Notes under the pieces: model-generated
What the model was told of the DNA's origin: nothing
What the model saw: only the letters and a program-made list of their open reading frames with translations
The model's database searches: none
Shown here: one piece after another, positions 33,587 through 39,707 of the stretch
How positions within the stretch are numbered: position 1 is the first letter of the stretch
How the letters are laid out: every line of letters starts with the position of its first letter
Made by a program: the position numbers and the translations under genes
Source: JBAXQQ01 sp037131695
Lineage (GTDB): Bacteria; Armatimonadota; Hebobacteria; CAIYQO01
Assembly: GCA_964638715.1 (NCBI GenBank)
Contig: CAZWZF010000041.1
Coordinates: 1-43,445, forward strand
DNA length: 43,445 bases
Direction: 5' to 3'

Positions 33587-34014
33587 TGAGTTACTTATAT
33601 AAGTATACCCACTTATAATAATCAAGTTGCATTTTTTAAAGAAAAATTTTTATTACAAATAGGAAAGTTTTATATAAAATCAATTTTTCTTGATTATACA
33701 ATTTTCCTAAAATTGCGTCAATATAATATTATATTTTAACGCAAACAGAAAAAGTTACTACAACTAATTTTATCAATATTACAATTTTCTTCATTATTTG
33801 TCAATAGAATATTGAACTGTGCAAAAATAATCTTTAAAAATATTCTAAGGAGATAAGAAACAAATAAACTAAATATATTCAACATTCTGCATAATTTCGT
33901 GCTAATTAATACAAATATGCAAAATTATGTCAGATATTGAAAATCGCATAAATAAGGCTGTTTTTCTTTAAATATATTGATTTCTATAATTTTTAATGCT
34001 ACCATCTATCAGTT

Positions 34015-34030
34015 GTTAAATGGGTTTAAC
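34015..34030 (+). promoter_or_regulatory. Shared operator, copy 5
   Basis: GTTAAATGGGTTTAAC: GTTAAA and TTTAAC are exact inverted repeats around TGGG. It is 49 nt upstream of the GTG start at 34080, overlapping a weak -35 (TTTAAC 34025-34030) placed 17 nt before TATAAT (34048-34053). Confidence 0.6.
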
Positions 34031-34053
34031 TTATTAACAAAATCGGTTATAAT
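34025..34053 (+). promoter_or_regulatory. Candidate promoter of the 34080 gene
   Basis: TATAAT at 34048-34053 with TTTAAC 17 nt upstream. The -35 is poor and lies inside the operator, which would suit either repression or activator-dependent initiation. Confidence 0.5.
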
Positions 34054-34079
34054 TTGCATATTTTTTCGGAGGTTTATTC

Positions 34080-37000
34080 GTGAACAATCCAATCATCTCT
34101 ATTGGCCATTATTCGGCCATCCCTTTATTAATGGGATTTCTATTCATCATTCTTATGGTTATGTCCAGCGTGGCGATAGCTACCCAAACTGATAATCATG
34201 GCCTGCATGCAGTGCCGCCGCCAAAAGGTAAAGTCACCATTGATGGCGACCTGAAGGATTGGGATTTATCCGGGCAAATTTTAATATGCTACGATGTTGA
34301 TACTTTAGAAGATGTCTACAGCGCAAACGTAGCCGCAATGTATGATGCCGACAACCTTTATATATCTCTGCATTGGAAAGACCAGACCCCGATGGGCAAT
34401 ATCCATGACCCGCGTTACCAGGCAAACAAAGGCTGGGCAGGCGACAGTGTGCAATTGCGAGTAAAGACAGACAGAGTAAGTTGGATTACTGCCTGGCATT
34501 ATGCCGCAAAAAAAGAATCCTGCATGCAAATTGACTACCCGAAAAGTTTAAACCCTGAAGGTGCTGATGGCAGCAAAATATTCCAAACCACCGAAGGTTG
34601 GAAACTGAATGAAGGTGTGGAAATGGCATTCAAGAAAGATGAAGACGGCAAAGGTTATGTTCAGGAAATGCTGATTCCCTGGGAATATATAACCTTAAAG
34701 AAAAATTATGCCGCCGGTGACAAGTTTCAAATGGGTATCGAATTATTATGGGGTGAAGTTGACTGGCCGGTACATCGTTACGCTGATAACCTGGCAGACG
34801 GTGCCACCAGCCGCGAATTCTTCTGGACTGCGGTAAATAGCTGGGGTGATGTAAAACTGGAAGCTAAAGGAAATCTGAATCTGCCGGAACCTGCATGGAT
34901 GAAAACCACAACAACCGAAGTACCCATGGGACCTGTTGATATAAAATATACACTTCCCAAAGATTCGCGGGTTACTATCGCAATTGAAGATAATAATGGA
35001 AAACGCATCCGCAATTTAATCTCTGCTGCTGACAGGAAAAAAGGCGATAATATTGAAAAATGGGATGGGTTGGATGGTAATGGAAAACCTGCTCCCATTG
35101 GAAATTATAAATTCAAAGGCATTTTCCACGACGGTATCCATGTTAATTATGCCATGTCATTTGGCAATCCCGGCAACCCAACTTGGGATACATCAGATGG
35201 CAAAGGCGCATTTTACGGCGACCATACCGCTGCGCATGCTGCCGCAGCAGCAGGCAATTATGTCGCTCTCGCCTGCCCTATGGGTGAAGGCGGAAAATAT
35301 CTTATTGGTCTTGATTTAACCGGTCAGCGTTTATGGGGCCTGGCAAATCGCGTCGCATTTGACGGTGGACGCGCTTCGCTGGCAACTGATGGCAAACTGT
35401 TGTGGATTTCAAATCAGGGAAAAGAGGCATCAATCTATCGCGTCGATATCGCCACTGGAAAATATGCACCGTGGAAAAGAATGGCGAAAGACGCCGTCGG
35501 CAACGAAGCACCCATGCTGGACTTGCAAGTCACCGACTTCAAAAAAGAACAGACAAATGCGACATTGCCAGTAGGCATCGGCGGTGGCGGACAAAAAGCC
35601 GAATTCAATTTGACAGCAATCGCACTTAATAAAGGCATGCTGGCTATCTGCCTTAACCTTGAAAATATTGTAAAAGTAATTGATGCTGAAACCGGCGATG
35701 TTAAAACAGAACTAAAAATTAAATCACCACTTTCCGTTACAGGTTTTGGCAATGACTGGCTGGTTTTATCAGAAGGTAAAATCCTCCGCGTAAGCGCAGA
35801 TGGAAAAATTACTCCATTCTCCAAAGATATCTTCGCAGATGGATACAGCCTGACAGCAGACACGAAAAACAATGTATATCTGTCTGTTCGCGGCACCGAT
35901 CAGAATGTGAAGATATTTAACCCACAAGGAAAATTGACCGGTGAAATTGGCAAATGCGGCGGACGCCCAATTCACGGCGCATTTATTGCGGAAGCAATGC
36001 GCGAACCGGGACAGATAGCAATTGACAGCCTGGGACGTTTGTGGGTAACAGAAGAAACCATGAACCCGAAACGCACCAGCCTGTGGGATGTTAAGAAGAA
36101 AAAACTGATTAAAGATTTCGTCGGTACCGGCACATATTCCGGCACCGGGTCAATCAATCCGTTTGATTCATCAATGGCTTATGCTAATAACACAGTATAT
36201 AAAATTGATTTATTAAAAGGAAGTTGGAAACCTGTTTATTCGATAGGTACTACCAGCAGCAGTCAGGACGAAATTTTCCCGCCGCGAATACATGATTACG
36301 TAACCTGCAAAACCATTTTACGCGAAGGGAAAACCTATGCCACTACCGGTGGTTCTGCTCGCGGTGCAACTGAAGTAGAAGTTGTTCTTTGGGATGGCAA
36401 AAATTGGCGTTCAGTCGCTAATGTCGGCATAGTGCCGAAAGTAAACAAACCGACTGATCTGATTGGCGACTGGGAAAAGTTCAAACATCCATTCTTTGCC
36501 GGTAAAGAAGGTATGCTCTATTCATGGGTAGACCAGAATGGCGATGGCATAGTACAAAAAGAAGAATTGACATTCATTACACCGATGGCAGACGGCAAGC
36601 CTATTACTCTGCGCAGTTATTATTGGGGGCAATTGCCGGATGATGATGGTACATTAACATACCTGGTAAGCGGTGGAAACGCGCTTTTCCGTGTTCCTAT
36701 CTCATCAATAAATAAAACCGGCTCACCGGTATATGATTTATCGAAATCTTATGTTGTAAAAGTTGACCAGCCAGTTCTTGAAAAAGGCAACGGCGAAGGT
36801 ATGATTATCGGCGGCAAAGACGGCATGGTATACATCAACCAGGATCCGTTAATCGCTGTTGATAAAACCGGTCATGTAATTGGCGGTTATCCAAATCGCC
36901 ATACCTCAGTACATGGTTCGCATACCGCAAAAGCATCCTTCCAGGGATATCTCATTGGCCCATCATCATATATGGGAGTTGCTGATTTAGGCGGTGACAC

Positions 37001-38057
37001 CGGCGAAATATTTGACCTTAATGGTAACCTTGGTGAAAACTACCTATTCACCCATGACGGCATGTGGGTTCAATCTTTATTCAAAGATTGCCGCGGCTGG
37101 TATGAAACTCCATCAAAAGCGATTCGCGGAATGTCGATGGATGCTATCACTGCCGGCGGCGAAAGCTTTGGCGGCAACTTTATCAAAGCATCCAACGGAA
37201 AAGTATACCTGACTATTGGCGGCACTGATGCCCGGGTGTTGGAAGTAACCGGTCTTGATACCATCAAGAGATTCAACGGGGTGTTTACCTACACCACCGA
37301 ACAGTTCGCTGACGCGCAGGCATTGCTCCAGCAAAAAGCTATCCAGGTAAACGAACCCAAGGTTTACCAGATTGCAAAAATTACAACACCTATTGTGATA
37401 GACGGCAAAGCGGCGAAATGGCCAGAATTGCTGGATGACAGCAAATCGTTAATTGAAATACAGGAAAGCAAACAGCAGCGATATGGCCGGGTACAGGCAC
37501 GCTATGATGCCGATAACCTGTATCTAGCTTACCGTGTATTCTCACCAAAATCGCAACTGCGCAATGTAGGACAGGACTATCGCCTGTTGTTCAAGAGCGG
37601 TGACGTGGTTGACCTTATGATTGGACCAGACCCGCAAAAGGCAAAGGGAGAAGGCAATGCCCGCATCCTGATGACAACATTCAACGGCAAACTGGTTGCG
37701 GTATTGAATCAGAAATACGTTCCCGGTGCGGTTAAAAGCGAAGGTTTTGGCTTCGCCTCCCCTGCCCGTTCAATCCAATTCGACCGGGTAGTAATGACAC
37801 CGGATGTAAAAATAGCTTCATCACCAATTGCCAACGGCTATTTTGTTGAGGCAGCCATCCCCTGGAAAACTATCGGGATAGTGCCGGTATCCGGCATGAA
37901 GTTAAAAGGAGACATTGGCATCCTGTTCGGCGACACCGGCGGCACCGTAACAGTATCCCGCAACTACTGGAGCAATAAAGCCACCAACCTGGTAAATGAC
38001 ATCCCCGGTGAAGGCGACCTGCAGCCAGAACTCTGGGGCGCATTCACCCTGGAATAA
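34080..38057 (+). CDS. Giant secreted CBM9-like / FlgD-Ig / beta-propeller / CBM9-like protein
   Basis: Secreted protein of 1325 residues. The start is GTG at 34080, 7 nt after a strong CGGAGG; the signal peptide ends near SSVAIA then TQTDNH (about 35). N-terminal CBM9-like domain (about 45-270: VTIDGDLKDWDLSG, DADNLYISLHWKDQTP, REFFWTAVNSWGDVKLEAKG), FlgD-like Ig (about 285-350, APIGNYKFKGIF), propeller (about 360-1060) with an Ala-rich stretch THTAAHAAAAAGN-like near its start. A Ca-loop-like DQNGDGIVQKEE starts at residue 818, then VHGSH. C-terminal CBM9-like domain (about 1100-1325, NYWSNKATNLVNDIPGEGD). Very close in design to the 27251 and 466 products. It has its own operator, promoter and terminator, so it is monocistronic. 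Confidence 0.9.
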   Translation: MNNPIISIGHYSAIPLLMGFLFIILMVMSSVAIATQTDNHGLHAVPPPKGKVTIDGDLKDWDLSGQILICYDVDTLEDVYSANVAAMYDADNLYISLHWKDQTPMGNIHDPRYQANKGWAGDSVQLRVKTDRVSWITAWHYAAKKESCMQIDYPKSLNPEGADGSKIFQTTEGWKLNEGVEMAFKKDEDGKGYVQEMLIPWEYITLKKNYAAGDKFQMGIELLWGEVDWPVHRYADNLADGATSREFFWTAVNSWGDVKLEAKGNLNLPEPAWMKTTTTEVPMGPVDIKYTLPKDSRVTIAIEDNNGKRIRNLISAADRKKGDNIEKWDGLDGNGKPAPIGNYKFKGIFHDGIHVNYAMSFGNPGNPTWDTSDGKGAFYGDHTAAHAAAAAGNYVALACPMGEGGKYLIGLDLTGQRLWGLANRVAFDGGRASLATDGKLLWISNQGKEASIYRVDIATGKYAPWKRMAKDAVGNEAPMLDLQVTDFKKEQTNATLPVGIGGGGQKAEFNLTAIALNKGMLAICLNLENIVKVIDAETGDVKTELKIKSPLSVTGFGNDWLVLSEGKILRVSADGKITPFSKDIFADGYSLTADTKNNVYLSVRGTDQNVKIFNPQGKLTGEIGKCGGRPIHGAFIAEAMREPGQIAIDSLGRLWVTEETMNPKRTSLWDVKKKKLIKDFVGTGTYSGTGSINPFDSSMAYANNTVYKIDLLKGSWKPVYSIGTTSSSQDEIFPPRIHDYVTCKTILREGKTYATTGGSARGATEVEVVLWDGKNWRSVANVGIVPKVNKPTDLIGDWEKFKHPFFAGKEGMLYSWVDQNGDGIVQKEELTFITPMADGKPITLRSYYWGQLPDDDGTLTYLVSGGNALFRVPISSINKTGSPVYDLSKSYVVKVDQPVLEKGNGEGMIIGGKDGMVYINQDPLIAVDKTGHVIGGYPNRHTSVHGSHTAKASFQGYLIGPSSYMGVADLGGDTGEIFDLNGNLGENYLFTHDGMWVQSLFKDCRGWYETPSKAIRGMSMDAITAGGESFGGNFIKASNGKVYLTIGGTDARVLEVTGLDTIKRFNGVFTYTTEQFADAQALLQQKAIQVNEPKVYQIAKITTPIVIDGKAAKWPELLDDSKSLIEIQESKQQRYGRVQARYDADNLYLAYRVFSPKSQLRNVGQDYRLLFKSGDVVDLMIGPDPQKAKGEGNARILMTTFNGKLVAVLNQKYVPGAVKSEGFGFASPARSIQFDRVVMTPDVKIASSPIANGYFVEAAIPWKTIGIVPVSGMKLKGDIGILFGDTGGTVTVSRNYWSNKATNLVNDIPGEGDLQPELWGAFTLE

Positions 38058-38064
38058 AATACCC

Positions 38065-38090
38065 GGGAACGCCAATCTCCTGATTAGCGC
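38065..38090. repeat. GGAACGCCAATCTCCTGATT palindrome
   Basis: CGCCAATC/GATTAGCG-type short palindrome right after the stop of the 34080 gene; a near-identical copy (GGAACGCCAATCTTCTGATT) follows at 38184-38208 inside the larger hairpin described next. Confidence 0.7.
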
Positions 38091-38100
38091 ATAATAAATA

Positions 38101-38135
38101 ATGCCTGCTGCTTTGAAAAAAGCAGCAGGCATTTT
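38101..38135 (+). terminator. Intrinsic terminator of the 34080 gene
   Basis: Perfect 13-bp stem ATGCCTGCTGCTT/AAGCAGCAGGCAT (38101-38113 with 38120-38132), 6-nt loop, then TTT. About 43 bp after the stop codon. Confidence 0.92.
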
Positions 38136-38166
38136 GTTTCTTAATTATATTGATTTTTAATAGATA

Positions 38167-38249
38167 CAAGTCTGGCTATTCCGAGGAACGCCAATCTTCT
38201 GATTGGCGAGTGATTATAATGATAAATTCATAAAAATCAGCCGGACTTG
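38167..38249. repeat. Nested palindromic element
   Basis: Outer arms CAAGTCTGGCT (38167-38177) and AGCCGGACTTG (38239-38249) match at ten of eleven positions and enclose the CGCCAATCTTCTGATTGGCG palindrome. The shape suggests a small mobile hairpin element. The 581-bp gap 38058-38638 contains only this, the terminator and the composite element. Confidence 0.6.
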
Positions 38250-38346
38250 CGTCCCTTTCCATACGGTGACTGAATATTAATAACTTGTTTTATAAATTCT
38301 CACTCTTATATACATCTTTAAAATCTATTTTATTTACCACTATTTT

Positions 38347-38549
38347 GACTCCGTTAGGAGTCAGATGTTTATAGAAAAAGTTTCAAAACTGATATTACGA
38401 CCCCAGAGTGGGTCGGATATAAAAATTTGAATTTAGTAAATAAAAGAATATCCGACCCGCGCTGGGGTCGATTAGCTTCTATTAGTTTCAATTCTACAAA
38501 TATCCGACCCCATCCGGGGTCGAAGTGACATTGTTAATATGTGTATAAG
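38347..38549. repeat. Composite four-hairpin palindromic element, copy B
   Basis: Palindromes at 38347-38362 (GACTCCGTTAGGAGTC), 38398-38415, 38453-38470 and 38505-38522 (CGACCC-n6-GGGTCG type). Order, linkers and edge (GTGTATAAG) correspond to the reverse complement of 8521-8744. Two units point one way and two the other, so the element itself is a nested inverted repeat. Confidence 0.9.
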
Positions 38550-38638
38550 ATTGAGATTGTTAACCTTTGACTGTAGTAAGCTTACTATTTTACTCAAATA
38601 AATAATCCTAAAATCCCCCAAATAGTGGTTCAGACAAT

Positions 38639-39472
38639 CTACTGTCCCGCCGCCATTGCACATCTGAACCCGATGTAGCTGATTCTCAACACCGGGCCGC
38701 AGAAACCGCGGTCTACTGCGCGAAGGTATCTGGAATTGTCACTGCGCCAGGAGCCGCCGCGCAATACACGAAAAGAGCCGGCTATTGGACCGGTCGGATT
38801 TTTAATTGATCCTATTTTATAGTAGCCGTCGCTATACCAATCCGCGCACCATTCCCATGCATTGCCAGCCATATCCATTACTCCGTATGGACTGGAACCT
38901 GCCGGATAACTGCCTACCGGAGCAGTTCCTTTTTCCGCGCTATCTGAACCTAATGGATTTTTGCATTTCGATGCATCCCATATTGGCCCCCATGGATATG
39001 CGCGGGCATCTGTTCCCCGTGCTGCTTTCTCCCACTGCGCTTCGGTTGGCAGCATTACACCCGCCCAATCCGCGTATGCTTTCGCGTCATTCCATGAAAC
39101 ATTCACTATCGGGTGATTATCCTGCCATTTCCAGGCCGGTTCCAATGGCATTTTGTGATTCGTCGCATCGCAAAACTTGCGATATTGGGCAACCGTCACC
39201 TCTGTTTTATACATGTAAAACGCATCCAGATCGACATTTCTTTGCGGCATCTCATTGGCGAACATATCGCGATTATAGTTAGGATTAGCTTTCAACCAAG
39301 CCGCAAGCTGTTTTTCGCTGGTTCCCATCAAAAACTTTCCAGCGGGAATCAGCACCATATCTGCGCCATCTTTCGGATTTGATTTTGTTGCTGCCAGAGC
39401 ATCTACAGCCCAGATAGCGCCACACCCACAGGTTAGTATCATAAACAACGCGATAAACGTTATGTTATTCAT
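38639..39472 (-). CDS. SUMF1/FGE-sulfatase-fold protein without FGE cysteines
   Basis: Exported protein of 277 residues with a hydrophobic N-terminus (MNNITFIALFMILTCGCGAIWAVDALA; a lipoprotein Cys is possible but the lipobox is weak). GGGGAG lies about 9 nt upstream. The SUMF1 fold covers about 38-277: MVLIPAGKFLMGTSE, YKTEVTVAQYRKFCDAT, HPIVNVSWNDAKAYADWAG, LPTEAQWEKAARGTD, MDMAGNAWEWCADWY, FRVLRGGSWRSDNSRYLRA, IGFRCA. Genuine formylglycine-generating enzymes carry two catalytic Cys shortly after the RGGS motif; here those positions are Tyr/Val-like and only one Cys (GFCGP) comes later. No sulfatase gene is present. It is thus more likely a ligand-binding or structural member of the fold than a sulfatase activator. 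Confidence 0.85.
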   Translation of the reverse strand: MNNITFIALFMILTCGCGAIWAVDALAATKSNPKDGADMVLIPAGKFLMGTSEKQLAAWLKANPNYNRDMFANEMPQRNVDLDAFYMYKTEVTVAQYRKFCDATNHKMPLEPAWKWQDNHPIVNVSWNDAKAYADWAGVMLPTEAQWEKAARGTDARAYPWGPIWDASKCKNPLGSDSAEKGTAPVGSYPAGSSPYGVMDMAGNAWEWCADWYSDGYYKIGSIKNPTGPIAGSFRVLRGGSWRSDNSRYLRAVDRGFCGPVLRISYIGFRCAMAAGQ

Positions 39473-39707
39473 GTAATGGTTTCTCCCCTAAAATAAATCT
39501 GTAAATATATGATTCCACATTTTACCAATTATTGCAAATATGATTCAAACCACAGTTGGTTTTACCCAGCTATTTATTATTGCGCCGGTGTAGATATAAT
39601 ATACTTCTTATTATGGCAACATTTTGCATTATTTGCTCCCTATTTGCATTTAATGTAAGAATACCAGAGAGGTTGTTTATTAGAAAAATTATACCAAATT
39701 TTACCAA

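Noticed and set aside
38639..39472. Annotation as formylglycine-generating sulfatase activator
   Set aside because: The catalytic Cys pair is not in place and there is no sulfatase gene in the window.
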